A stretch of DNA of 32,486 nucleotides from positions 1 to 32,486 of the forward strand of contig JAKPAM010000028.1 in the NCBI GenBank assembly GCA_029779435.1, given 5' to 3'. This document shows positions 17,233 to 26,370 of the stretch, in pieces; the stretch's first letter is position 1, and every line of letters starts with the position of its first letter. The DNA comes from Pseudomonadota bacterium. GTDB lineage: Bacteria; Pseudomonadota; Gammaproteobacteria; Burkholderiales; Burkholderiaceae_E. Both the position numbers and the translations under genes were made by a program. The notes beneath the pieces were generated by a model. That model saw only the letters and a program-made list of their open reading frames with translations, had not been told where the DNA came from and did no database searches.

Positions 17233-18129
17233 CTAACCCTGGCGTCGTCGCAGCGCCTTGACCGCCAGCTCGGTGCGCGAGCGCGCATGCAGCTTGTCCA
17301 TGATGCGGCTCGTGTAGTTCTTGACCGTGCCTTCGGCCAGCGACATGCGGCGCGCGATGTCCCGGTTGCTCAGGCCCTCGGCGATCAACTCGAGGATCTG
17401 CGCCTCGCGCGCCGTCATCGGTTCGTCGTAGCCGGCCCAGGCCGGCTCATCGACCGGGCCGGGCAATGGCGACGGCGATGGCGCGACGCGCGGGGCCGAC
17501 CCGGCGCGCCGCAACTCCTCCATCACGCGGCGCGCGATCTGGGGCTGCAGCCGCGATTCGCCGCGGCTGGCCGCCCGGATCGTCTCGACGATCTCGGCTT
17601 CTTCGGCATCCTTCAGCAAGTACGCCTGCGCGCCGGCGCGGATCGCGTCGAACACCAGTTCGTCGGTGTCATAAGTGGTGAGCACGACGACCTGCATCGC
17701 CGGATGTTCACCGGTGATCGCACGCGTGGCGGCCACGCCGCTGACGCGCGGCATCTTCAGATCCATCAGCACGACGTCGGGCCGCAGCAGGCGCGCCAGC
17801 TCGATCGCTTCCTGACCGTCGGCGGCCTGCCCGACGATCTCGATCCCGGGCTCGACGCCCAGCGTGAGCGCCAGGCCGCGCCGGATCAACGGTTGATCGT
17901 CGACGACCAGGACCCGGATGGCGGGCGGGGAACCGGACGATGCGCCGGCCGCCGCGTCGGGCGGTGAGCCGGTCGAAGGGCCGGCCGCCGCGTCGGGCAG
18001 TGAACCGGTCGGAGGGCCGGAACGGGCATCCGATGCGGGGCCGGAAGCGCCGGCATCGGGGGCATCGCCGGGGGCGGGATCGCTGTCCATGCGCGGGGCC
18101 GCGGGCGGGCGGCGGGTCGATGACGACAT
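17233..18129 (-). CDS. NarL/LuxR-type response regulator
   Basis: The DNA-binding half of a two-component system with the divergent kinase. A REC domain (about 71-190) has the acidic pocket VVDDQ, the phospho-acceptor Asp123 in VLMDLKMP, and Lys173 in LLKDAEE. A LuxR-type helix-turn-helix follows (about 235-295, MTAREAQILELIAEGLSNRDIAR and AEGTVKNYTSRIMDKL). The first 70 residues are an unusual Pro/Ala/Gly/Ser-rich extension made of about three copies of a 12-residue unit (GxSTGSPPDAAA). No good start lies closer to the REC domain, so the extension is probably translated; Met14 (at 18090) is another start. Only 27 bases separate the start from that of the kinase. Confidence 0.9.
   Translation of the reverse strand: MSSSTRRPPAAPRMDSDPAPGDAPDAGASGPASDARSGPPTGSLPDAAAGPSTGSPPDAAAGASSGSPPAIRVLVVDDQPLIRRGLALTLGVEPGIEIVGQAADGQEAIELARLLRPDVVLMDLKMPRVSGVAATRAITGEHPAMQVVVLTTYDTDELVFDAIRAGAQAYLLKDAEEAEIVETIRAASRGESRLQPQIARRVMEELRRAGSAPRVAPSPSPLPGPVDEPAWAGYDEPMTAREAQILELIAEGLSNRDIARRMSLAEGTVKNYTSRIMDKLHARSRTELAVKALRRRQG
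17944..18015. repeat. 36-bp tandem repeat in the response-regulator N-terminus
   Basis: Two adjacent 36-bp copies (17944-17979 and 17980-18015) differ at only three positions, with partial degenerate copies on both sides. Being a multiple of three, copy-number change would lengthen or shorten the Pro/Ala-rich N-terminal tail by 12 residues without a frameshift. Confidence 0.7.
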
Positions 18130-18156
18130 CGGGATTCGAGTGTACCGTGCGATCCG

Positions 18157-20136
18157 ATGCCCGCCTCATCCTCGCCACGCCCCGCCGACGAACCGCCGGC
18201 CGCCGCCCCCGGGCGCCTGGCCCGGTGGCGCGCATCGCTCGATCCGCGCAACAGCCTGTCGGCCCGGCTCGGCTGGGCGCACGTGCTGATCAGCCTGCTG
18301 GCGGCGGCGCTGGCCGGCATCTGGCTGTCGACGAGTTCGCGCCAGCGGATCGAAGAGAACTCGGGGCAGGCTTTCCAGCAATACGCGACGCAGATCTCCA
18401 ACGAGATCGACGTGCAACTGGATGCGCGGCTGACGTGGATCGCCACGCTGGCCAATGCGCTGTCATCGGTGCCCGCGCCGTCCCGGCAACGGTTGCTCGC
18501 GCGCGAACGGGAACGGATGCCGGAATTCGACTGGATCGCGCTAGCGACACCTCAGGGCGCGCTGGCCGCGTCGACCGGGCGCTTCGACCCGGCGACGGCG
18601 GTCACCCTGCAGGGGTGGTTCCGGCACGGGCTGGCGGCCCCCTGGATCGATGACCTGAACCAGCGACCGGATGGCGAAACGGCACGGGCCGGCGGCACAC
18701 CCGGTGGCCGCGGACGCGATCGTGGCGCATCCGGCGCCGCGTCGACGCCCGAGGCGCTCCGGCTGGCGGCGCCCCTGTTCGATGGCGAAGGCCGCGTGAT
18801 CGGCGTGCTCGGCGCGCAGTTGGGCGCGACGTGGATCGAGCGCTTCGGCACGGACCTGATCGGGAGCCTGCGGATCCGGCGCCAGGTGCAGGTACTGGTG
18901 CTGAACGAGGCCGGCACCGTGCTGTTCGGCCCGGCGACGCTGCTGGGACGATCGATCGCCGGACAACCGAGCCCGGCGATCAGGGAGGCGGCCGAGACGC
19001 TGCGACGCGAACGCGCGGCGGGACGAGCGCCTCGCGCCAGCGCACCGGCCGGCCATGCGATCGAGCACTGGAACGACGACATGCCGCAACTGGCCGGCTG
19101 GTCGCTGTCGGACGGCTATGGACGCTTTGCCGGCAACGGCTGGACGGTCTGGGTGCGCGAACCGGTCGAGCAGGTCTTCGCATTCGCGCGCAGCCAACTG
19201 ATCCGCACGCTGCTGGCGCTGCTGGCGGCGAGTGCCGCGATCATCGTGGCCGGCCTGCTGACGACGCGGCGGCTGACCCGTGAACTCGCCGACATCGCGC
19301 GCTCGGCCGACCAGATCCGCGCCGGCCGGCGCGCGGCGTTGGCCGTCGTGCCCGGCCGCGACGAGGCGGCCCGGATCGGGCAATCGTTGCAGGCGCTGCT
19401 GTCGGACGTCCAGCAGCGTTCGCAGGCCCTGGAACGGCTGAACGCGGAACTCGATGCCCGTGTCACGGCGCGTACGCGCGAGGTCGAGCGACTCGCCGAC
19501 GAGAACCGCCACGCCGCGCTGGCGCGCGAACGACTGCGGCTGGCGCGCGACCTGCACGATACGCTGGCCCAGTCGCTGATGTCGCTGCTGGCCGAGATCC
19601 GGCTGATGCGCAAGCTGGCGCCGCACGATCCGGCGGCGCTGGCCGATGAACTGATACGCGCCGAACAGGCCGCGCAGCAAGGGCTGCGCGAGGCGCGCGA
19701 AGCGATCGGGCAGTTGCGCGAGCACCCGGTGCGCGAGGAGGGACTGGGCGCGGCGCTCGAGCACCTGGCGTGGCGCAGCAGCGAACGCAGCGGACTGGAG
19801 ATCGCGCCGCGGATCGATCCGTCGCTGTCGGCGCTGGCCGACGGGCGGGCCGAGATGCTCTACCGGATCACCGAGGAAGGACTGCGCAACGTGCTGCGCC
19901 ACGCGCACGCGCGGCGCGTCGAGCTGACGCTGGACCGCCGGACGTCGGATGGCGCCGACCGTCTGGAACTGGGGCTGGCCGACGATGGCACCGGCTTCGA
20001 CGTCCGCTCGTTCGTCGACGAAGGGCATTTCGGGCTGCAGGGCATGCGCGAGCAGGCCGAGCTGCTGGGTGGCACGCTGACGATCCGGTCGCGGCTCGGC
20101 GAGGGCACGCGGATCACGCTGTCGATGCCGCTATAG
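18157..20136 (+). CDS. Membrane sensor histidine kinase (HisKA_3 type)
   Basis: The 659-residue kinase is anchored by two spans (about 40-60 and 349-371) that flank a large periplasmic sensor region (about 61-348), whose WIDDLNQRP ... LRLAAPLFDGEGRVIGVLGAQLG block looks Cache-like. A HAMP linker and coiled coil follow, then the HisKA_3 dimerisation box RLARDLHDTLAQSL with phospho-acceptor His467, and an ATPase domain with RITEEGLRNVLRHAHA, LADDGTGFD and HFGLQGMREQAELLGG. This is the NarX/LiaS-like class that pairs with NarL-type regulators, here the divergent gene. A Gly/Arg/Ser-rich insert (about 175-200) interrupts the sensor. The ligand is unknown. The flanking actP and RND genes are possible targets. 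Confidence 0.9.
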   Translation: MPASSSPRPADEPPAAAPGRLARWRASLDPRNSLSARLGWAHVLISLLAAALAGIWLSTSSRQRIEENSGQAFQQYATQISNEIDVQLDARLTWIATLANALSSVPAPSRQRLLARERERMPEFDWIALATPQGALAASTGRFDPATAVTLQGWFRHGLAAPWIDDLNQRPDGETARAGGTPGGRGRDRGASGAASTPEALRLAAPLFDGEGRVIGVLGAQLGATWIERFGTDLIGSLRIRRQVQVLVLNEAGTVLFGPATLLGRSIAGQPSPAIREAAETLRRERAAGRAPRASAPAGHAIEHWNDDMPQLAGWSLSDGYGRFAGNGWTVWVREPVEQVFAFARSQLIRTLLALLAASAAIIVAGLLTTRRLTRELADIARSADQIRAGRRAALAVVPGRDEAARIGQSLQALLSDVQQRSQALERLNAELDARVTARTREVERLADENRHAALARERLRLARDLHDTLAQSLMSLLAEIRLMRKLAPHDPAALADELIRAEQAAQQGLREAREAIGQLREHPVREEGLGAALEHLAWRSSERSGLEIAPRIDPSLSALADGRAEMLYRITEEGLRNVLRHAHARRVELTLDRRTSDGADRLELGLADDGTGFDVRSFVDEGHFGLQGMREQAELLGGTLTIRSRLGEGTRITLSMPL

Positions 20137-20222
20137 GTGCCACTGTAGGTGCCGCTGTCGATGCCGTCGCAGATGACTTTCGGCACTATCGCGAACGGGA
20201 GCGGCCGCGTGACACTGGGCGC

Positions 20223-21479
20223 ATGCAACGCCCTGACGCCGCTCCCTCCGTCTCCTCTTCTCGGTCCCGCTCGTGGCCCCGATCGGTCATCGGCTTCGCC
20301 CTGGGCGTGGCCGCGACCGTCCTGCTGATACGCGTCGAACCCGGCGCACTGGGCGGTCCGAGCCATCGCGAACCGGATCGGACGCTCGCGGTGGCGAGCG
20401 CGACCGCGACCGCCGCACCCACGGCATCGACCGCGGCCATCGCGGACCGGGACCGGGACCGGGACCGGACGATCCGGCTGTCGGATCCGCGTCAGTCTGC
20501 GCAGATCGAAACGACGCCGGCCGCGTCGGCGCCGATCCCCCTGACGCAGCCGCTGGCGGCGCGCCTCGCTTATGACCAGGCGGCGACCTCGCAGTTGACG
20601 GTGCCGATCGATGGTCGCGTCGTGCGGCTGGTACGCGAGATCGGCGACCGCGTGAAGGCGGGCGAGCCGATCCTGGAAATCGATTCGCCCGACCTGGGCC
20701 AGGCGCTGGCCGATGCCGCCAAGGCGCGCGCCGATGCCGACCTCAAGCGCACGAGCCTGGCGCGCGTGCGCGATCTGTACGACCACCAGGTCGTCGCGCG
20801 CAAGGAGCTGGAAGCGGCGCAGGCCGACCAGGCACAGGCGAACGCCGAGCTGGAGCGCACCGAACTGCGGCTGCGCAACCTGAACGCGGCGGGACGCGTG
20901 CGCGGGCAGACGTTCACGCTGTCGTCGCCGATCGCCGGTTTGATCACCGAGCGCAACGCGACGGTCGGCCAGCAGGTGCTGGCGGCCAGCGGCAACGTGC
21001 TGGCGACGGTCACCGATCCGTCGCGGCTGATGCTGCTGATCGACGTGCCCGAATCGCTGGCGGGCGCGCTGTCGATCGGTACGCCGATCGATTTCACGGT
21101 GGATGGCGCGCCGGGCCGCACGTTCCATGCGCGGGTCGAACGCATCGCGCCGCAGGTCGACACGACGACGCGGCGCGTGCAGGTGCGCGCGCGGGTCGAC
21201 AACCGCGATGGCGCGCTCAGGCCCGAGATGTTCGCGCAGGCGCTGCCGTCGGGCATGGACGGCCAGACGGCGACGCGCGTGCCGGCCAGCGCGCTGCTGC
21301 AGTTCGGCGCGCGCACGATCGCTTATGTCGCGATCGGCGGCGACGCCTACCAGTTGCGCGACGTCGACGTGGCCACGCAGCAGGGCGGCGCGGCCTGGGT
21401 GCGTTCGGGCATCCAGCCCGGCGAGCGCGTCGTGTCGGCGGGAGCGCTGCTGCTCAAATCGGAACAGGTCGGCCAGTAA
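20223..21479 (+). CDS. RND efflux periplasmic adaptor (CusB/CzcB-like)
   Basis: The membrane-fusion subunit of an RND pump, 418 residues. An N-terminal membrane anchor (about 20-40, SVIGFALGVAATVLLI) leads to a low-complexity linker with RDRDRDR, then a lipoyl-like half domain (VPIDGRVVRLVREIGDRVKAGEPILEIDSPDL), a coiled-coil hairpin (about 165-220), the second lipoyl half (SSPIAGLITERNATVGQQV) and beta-barrel domains. The start at 20223 begins just before the anchor; a longer frame to 19770 overlaps the kinase and is a shadow. It is directly followed by the RND pump gene (ATG three bases after the TAA). The substrate class (metal or other) is inferred from the pump. Confidence 0.88.
   Translation: MQRPDAAPSVSSSRSRSWPRSVIGFALGVAATVLLIRVEPGALGGPSHREPDRTLAVASATATAAPTASTAAIADRDRDRDRTIRLSDPRQSAQIETTPAASAPIPLTQPLAARLAYDQAATSQLTVPIDGRVVRLVREIGDRVKAGEPILEIDSPDLGQALADAAKARADADLKRTSLARVRDLYDHQVVARKELEAAQADQAQANAELERTELRLRNLNAAGRVRGQTFTLSSPIAGLITERNATVGQQVLAASGNVLATVTDPSRLMLLIDVPESLAGALSIGTPIDFTVDGAPGRTFHARVERIAPQVDTTTRRVQVRARVDNRDGALRPEMFAQALPSGMDGQTATRVPASALLQFGARTIAYVAIGGDAYQLRDVDVATQQGGAAWVRSGIQPGERVVSAGALLLKSEQVGQ
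20445..20468. repeat. (GACCGG)4 hexamer repeat in the RND adaptor gene
   Basis: Four perfect GACCGG units encode the alternating Arg-Asp stretch just after the membrane anchor. Gain or loss of units keeps the reading frame, so this may be a length-variable linker. Confidence 0.7.
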
Positions 21480-21481
21480 TC

Positions 21482-24400
21482 ATGATCCGCAAGCTGATGG
21501 CGGTCTGCGTCGAGCAGCCGCTGGTCGTGCTGTTCGCCGTCGTGGCGTTGTCGATCCTGGGCGTGCACCTGGCGTCGGACCTGCCGATCGAGGCGTTTCC
21601 CGACGTGCAGGACGTGCAGGTGCAGGTGATCACGCTGGCGCCCGGCATGGCGCCGCTGGAAGTCGAGCGCGCGGTCTCGCAGCCGATCGAGCGCGAGATG
21701 TCGGGCACGCCGCGCGCGATCCGCACGCGCTCGGTGTCGCTTACCGGCCTGTCGGTGGTGACGGTGACCTTCGCCGACAAGACCGACGATTATTTCGCCC
21801 GCCAGCAGGTCAACGAACGGCTGGCCGACGTGACGCTGCCGGCCGGCATCCAGCCCGGGCTGGCGCCGCTGTCGAACGCGGTCGGCGAGATCTATCGCTA
21901 CGCGCTCGAAGGCCCGGCGGACATGGATGAATCCTCGCTGCGCCTGTTGCAGGACTGGACCGTGCGGCCGGCGATCCGGCGCGTGCCGAGCGTCGCCGAC
22001 GTGGTCAGTTTCGGCGGCACCGTGCGCGAGGTGCAGGTGCGCGTCGATCCGGTGCGCCTGGCGCGCTACCGGCTGACGATCAGCGACGTGTCCAAAGCGG
22101 TGGCCAACGGCGGCGACAACGCGGGCGGCGGCATCCTGAATCGCGGCGACCAGGGCTTCGTGATCCGCGCGATCGCGCTGTACCAGACGCCGGCGGACAT
22201 CGCCGCGACGGCGATCACGGCGGTCGACGGCAAGCCGGTGCGCGTCGGCGACGTCGCCGAGGTCGCTTATGGCGACAAGCCGCGCTCGGGCATCGTCAGC
22301 GTGACGCAGCGCGCCGACGACGGGTCGCTGGTCACGCAGCAGGACAGCGGCATCGAAGGCATCGTGCAGATGCTCAAGGGCGGCAACGCGGCCGACGTCA
22401 CGGCCGCCGTGCAGGCACGGGTCGAGCGGATCAACGAGGAGCTGGCGCGCGAGCATCCGGGCGTGCGCCTGGTGACGCTGTATCAGCGCACGGACCTGAT
22501 CCGCCACACGGTGCACACGGTGGCCGAGAACATGCTGGTCGGCATCGTGCTCGTGGTGGCGGTGCTGTTCGTGTTCCTGCGCCGCTGGGTGCCCGCGCTG
22601 ATCGTCGCATCGGTCATTCCGTTCGCGCTGATGACGGCGCTGGTCGGCATGGACGTGATGAAGGTGCCGGCCAACCTGATGTCGCTGGGCGCGGTGGACT
22701 TCGGCGTCGTCATCGACGGTGCGGTCGTGCTGGTCGAAGCGGTGATCGCGGCCCTGGCCGTGCACGAGGGGCGGATGCACGATCCGGGCCAGCGGGTCGA
22801 CATGGTGCGTCAGGTCGGCAGCCAGACGGCGCCGGTCATCCTGTTCTCGATGACGATCATCGTCTGCGCGTTCATCCCGATCTTCACGTTCGAGCGCGTC
22901 GAAGGGCGGATCTTCACGCCGGTGGCGCTCACGCTGTCGCTGGCGCTGGTCGGCGGGCTGGCGCTGACGCTGACGCTGGTGCCCGCCCTGCTGTCGCTGG
23001 CGCAACGGCGCAAGCCGATCGATGAAGTCCACCTGCACTGGATGGAGCGGCTGCGCGGTGCTTATCGCGCGGCGCTGGCGCGGCTGCTCGGCCGATCGGG
23101 GCTGGCGCTGGGTGTCGCCGGCGCGATGCTGGCGATCGCGCTGGCGGCGGCGCCGCTGCTGGGTACCGAGTTCCTGCCCAAGCTGGACGAAGGCAACATC
23201 TGGCTGACGATCGGCATCGACCCGTCGTCGAGCATCGACAATACGCAGCGGATCGAGCGCCAGGTGCGCCAGACGCTGCTCGGCTTCGCCGAAGTGCGGC
23301 AGGTGATCGCGCAGGTGGGCCGCCCCGACGACGGTACCGATCCCAAGGGTCCGAACAACCTCGAAATCCTCGCCGACCTGCGCCCCCGCGGCCAATGGCG
23401 CTACTCGGACAAGGAGGCGCTGGTCGCCGCGATGAGCGAGCAGGTGCGCGCGATTCCGGGCGTGAAGACGAACTTCTCGCAGGTGATCGAGGACAACATC
23501 GAAGAGGCGTTGTCGGGCGCCAAAGGCGAGGTCGTCGTCAAGATCTATGGTCCGGACCTGCAGGTGCTCGAATCCAAGGGCAACCAGATCGCCGAGCGGC
23601 TGGCGCGCGTGCGCGGCGCGGTCGACGTGGCGGCGCTGCCGATCAGCGGCCAGGCCGAGATCCGCATCGAATGGGATCGCGACCGCCTGGCACGCTATGC
23701 GATGGCACCCGACGACGCGAATGCGCTGGTCCAGGCGGCGTTCGGCGGCAACCAGGTCGCGGCGTTCTACGACGGTGAACGGCGGCTGGACGTGACGCTG
23801 CGGCTGGCGCCGCAGGCGCGCAACTCGGTCGACGACATCGCGTCGCTGCCGATGCCGCTGCCGCCGGCCCCCGACGGCAGCGTGGCGACGGTGCCGATCG
23901 GCGAGCTGGCCCGCGTCACGATGCGCCAGGGCCCCGCGCGGATCACGCGCGAAGATGGATCGCGCAACCTGACGGTCAAGATGAACCTGAGCGACCGGGA
24001 CCTGGGCGGCTTCGTCGCCGAGGCGCGCGAAGCGGTCGCGCGCGACGTGAGCCTGCCGGCCGGCTACCGGCTCGAATGGGGAGGCCAGTTCGAGAATCAA
24101 CAGCGCGCGATGAAGCGGCTGCGCACGATCGTGCCGTTGACGCTGGGCGCGATCCTGGCGCTGCTGTTCATGGCGTTCCGCGAATGGCGGCCGGCGCTGC
24201 TGGTGCTCAGCGCACTGCCGTTCGCGATGATCGGCGGGCTGATCACGCTGGGGCTGGGCGGGCTGCATCTATCGGTATCGGCGGCGGTGGGCTTCATCGC
24301 GGTCGCCGGCATCGCGGTGCAGAACAGCCTGATCATGGTGCAGCGGATCCTCGAGAACCTGCGTTCGGGCCTGGCCGCGACCGACGCGATGCTCGACGCC

Positions 24401-24691
24401 GGCACATCGCGGATCCGGCCGATCCTGATGACGGCGACGATCGCGTGCCTGGGCCTGCTGCCGGCGGCGCTGTCCCACGGCATCGGCGCCGAGACCCAGC
24501 GGCCGTTCGCGCTGGTGATCGTCGGCGGCGTGGTGACCGGCACGATGGCCTCGCTGATCGTGCTGCCGTTGCTGGCCAGCCGCGTGCTGCGGTCGCGCCG
24601 GACGGCCCGCACGGAATCCACGACGCAAGCCGGCGCCATGGCAGCCACGGCAGCGGCCGCATCGGGTGAAAAGCCGGATCCGGTCGCCTGA
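21482..24691 (+). CDS. HME-type RND efflux pump (CzcA/CusA family)
   Basis: A proton-driven inner-membrane pump of 1069 residues, the usual size. It shows the two repeated halves with 12 spans and large periplasmic loops. Landmarks are LPIEAFPDVQDVQVQVIT, APGMAPLEVERAVSQPIE, the TM4 proton-relay motif VDFGVVIDGAVVLVEAV, and FLPKLDEGNIWLTIGIDP. The DFGxxxDGA pattern in TM4 is that of divalent-metal exporters of the CzcA type, rather than the CusA-like pattern. The usual VEN after that motif is VEA here. The adaptor gene is directly upstream. No outer-membrane factor gene is present within the window, so it must be supplied from elsewhere. It could export Zn/Co/Cd/Ni or have drifted to another substrate. 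Confidence 0.9.
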   Translation: MIRKLMAVCVEQPLVVLFAVVALSILGVHLASDLPIEAFPDVQDVQVQVITLAPGMAPLEVERAVSQPIEREMSGTPRAIRTRSVSLTGLSVVTVTFADKTDDYFARQQVNERLADVTLPAGIQPGLAPLSNAVGEIYRYALEGPADMDESSLRLLQDWTVRPAIRRVPSVADVVSFGGTVREVQVRVDPVRLARYRLTISDVSKAVANGGDNAGGGILNRGDQGFVIRAIALYQTPADIAATAITAVDGKPVRVGDVAEVAYGDKPRSGIVSVTQRADDGSLVTQQDSGIEGIVQMLKGGNAADVTAAVQARVERINEELAREHPGVRLVTLYQRTDLIRHTVHTVAENMLVGIVLVVAVLFVFLRRWVPALIVASVIPFALMTALVGMDVMKVPANLMSLGAVDFGVVIDGAVVLVEAVIAALAVHEGRMHDPGQRVDMVRQVGSQTAPVILFSMTIIVCAFIPIFTFERVEGRIFTPVALTLSLALVGGLALTLTLVPALLSLAQRRKPIDEVHLHWMERLRGAYRAALARLLGRSGLALGVAGAMLAIALAAAPLLGTEFLPKLDEGNIWLTIGIDPSSSIDNTQRIERQVRQTLLGFAEVRQVIAQVGRPDDGTDPKGPNNLEILADLRPRGQWRYSDKEALVAAMSEQVRAIPGVKTNFSQVIEDNIEEALSGAKGEVVVKIYGPDLQVLESKGNQIAERLARVRGAVDVAALPISGQAEIRIEWDRDRLARYAMAPDDANALVQAAFGGNQVAAFYDGERRLDVTLRLAPQARNSVDDIASLPMPLPPAPDGSVATVPIGELARVTMRQGPARITREDGSRNLTVKMNLSDRDLGGFVAEAREAVARDVSLPAGYRLEWGGQFENQQRAMKRLRTIVPLTLGAILALLFMAFREWRPALLVLSALPFAMIGGLITLGLGGLHLSVSAAVGFIAVAGIAVQNSLIMVQRILENLRSGLAATDAMLDAGTSRIRPILMTATIACLGLLPAALSHGIGAETQRPFALVIVGGVVTGTMASLIVLPLLASRVLRSRRTARTESTTQAGAMAATAAAASGEKPDPVA

Positions 24692-24825
24692 TCCGCTGCG
24701 GGATCCGATTTTCCGGGCGGAGCCGCGACGCGGCCTGTCGCACCGGCGCCATAACGGCCACCCTTCAGGTCGCGCCACGCACCATTCGTCAGCGCATCTT
24801 GGCGCGGCGGACGGCCCGCGGCGGC

Positions 24826-26370
24826 ATGGCTGGCAGACTGTCCGCAACACTTTTCCATCCCCCTGCCAGGCGCATGACGGCGACCCTGCTTCGCCCCGGG
24901 GCGGCTGCAGGATCGGCCAGCACCGCCTCTCCTGACACCGCCGGGCACCACGACGACGCGCTGCGGACCCTGCAGGTGTTCGATGCCGTGCTGGCGGCGC
25001 GCACGCTTCCTGCGGCCGCGGCCGCACTCTGTACACAGTTGGCCAGCCGTCTGGACGCCCGCCGCGTCACGCTCGGCTGGTGCGACGGCGACCGCTGTCC
25101 GCCGATCGGCGTGTCCGGCCAGGCCGACGCGCGGCTGCCGGCCGGACTGGCCGACGCCGTGCAGGCCGCGATGTTCGAGGCGATCGACCAGGGCGTCATC
25201 GTCGATTCGACGGCCGGCGGCGCCGACGCGCCGATCACGCAGATGGCGTGCGCGCTGGCGCGGGCTCAGCACGATGCGCGGGTCGTCACGATCCCGATCG
25301 GCCGCGACGGCAGCGCGCGCGGCGCGATCACCGTCGAGTGGCAGCCGGCGGATGCCGAACCGCCGGCGCGAGCCCACGCGATGCTGGCGGCCGTGGGCCA
25401 TCTGGCGGCGGACCTGCTGCCGCTGCTCGAACGCGATGGGTGGCCGCGCTGGCGCCGCGTACTGGCCACGCAGGCCGGCGACCGCTCGGCCGGCGGCGCG
25501 GCGGGCAGCGAAAGCGCGCGGCAACGCCGTGCCTGGATCGTCGGGTCGTTGGCGGTCCTCATCATCGCGCTGGCGATTCCGCTGCCCCGCTCGCTCAGCG
25601 CGGACGCGCGGATCGAAGGCGCGATCCAGCGGATCGTCGCCGCGCCGGTGGACGGCTACCTGAAGGAGGTGCTGGTACGCCCCGGGGATCCGGTGCGGAT
25701 CGGCCAGCCGCTGGCCCGCCTGGGCGAGCGCGATCTCGAGCTCGAACGCATGCGGCTCGCCAGCGAACTGGCGCAACGCCAGAGCGAGAAGACCGTGGCG
25801 CTGGCCAAGGCCGACCGCGCCGCGATGATGATCGCGCAAGCGCGGATCGACGAGGTGCGGGCCAAGCTCGATCTGATCGACCAGCAGTTGCAGCGGATGG
25901 TGCTCGAAGCGCCGATCGATGGCGTGATGATCGATGGCGACCAGGCGCGCACCGTCGGCGCGCCGCTCGAACGCGGCCAGCCGCTGTTCACGCTGGCGCC
26001 GGCGGACCGGCACCGGATCGTCGTCGAACTGGACGAGCGCGACATCGGCGATGCGCACGCCGGCCAGACGGGGACGTTGGCGCTGTCGGCATTGCCGTGG
26101 GACACCGTGGCGCTCGTCGTCACGCGGATCGGCGCGGCCGCGCGCGTCATCGATGGGCGCAACGTGTTCGAGATCGAGGCCGAACCCGTGACGGAGAGGA
26201 ATACGGCCGCTGCGACGATGGCCGCCGGTCAGGCCGATAGCGGACCGAAACTGCGGCCGGGTCTGCGCGGCATCGCGCGGCTGGAGGCACCGGCCGCGTC
26301 ATTGGGGCAGCGGCTGGTCCGCCGCGCGGCGCTGAGCGGGCGTCGCCTCGGATGGCGGTGGTGGCCATGA
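24826..26370 (+). CDS. GAF-domain / membrane-anchored HlyD-like adaptor fusion
   Basis: This protein of about 514 residues joins a cytosolic GAF-like domain (about 48-200, VFDAVLAARTLPAAAAALC ... LAADLLPLLERDGWPRW) to one transmembrane span (about 236-254) and a periplasmic biotinyl-lipoyl/HlyD region (266-310, AAPVDGYLKEVLVRPGDPV) with a short coiled coil and barrel. Such GAF-HlyD proteins accompany M50-HlyD fusions in Burkholderiales loci. The start is uncertain: 24826 is used; TTG 24799 and ATG 24874 (10 residues before the Ala/Gly-rich linker) are alternatives, none with a strong ribosome-binding site. The stop overlaps the next ATG (ATGA at 26367-26370). Role, inferred: a sensor-coupled adaptor in the inner membrane for the export locus that follows. 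Confidence 0.78.
   Translation: MAGRLSATLFHPPARRMTATLLRPGAAAGSASTASPDTAGHHDDALRTLQVFDAVLAARTLPAAAAALCTQLASRLDARRVTLGWCDGDRCPPIGVSGQADARLPAGLADAVQAAMFEAIDQGVIVDSTAGGADAPITQMACALARAQHDARVVTIPIGRDGSARGAITVEWQPADAEPPARAHAMLAAVGHLAADLLPLLERDGWPRWRRVLATQAGDRSAGGAAGSESARQRRAWIVGSLAVLIIALAIPLPRSLSADARIEGAIQRIVAAPVDGYLKEVLVRPGDPVRIGQPLARLGERDLELERMRLASELAQRQSEKTVALAKADRAAMMIAQARIDEVRAKLDLIDQQLQRMVLEAPIDGVMIDGDQARTVGAPLERGQPLFTLAPADRHRIVVELDERDIGDAHAGQTGTLALSALPWDTVALVVTRIGAAARVIDGRNVFEIEAEPVTERNTAAATMAAGQADSGPKLRPGLRGIARLEAPAASLGQRLVRRAALSGRRLGWRWWP

Noticed and set aside
21347..24268. A 973-codon open frame on the minus strand
   Set aside because: Antisense shadow of the RND pump; extremely rich in Arg, His, Asp and Gln, with no motifs.
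20223..24691. The RND pump and adaptor as part of the SecA-like export locus
   Set aside because: They are on the same strand and adjacent, but a 134-base gap separates them and HME pumps have a well-known separate role; nothing in the sequence links them.
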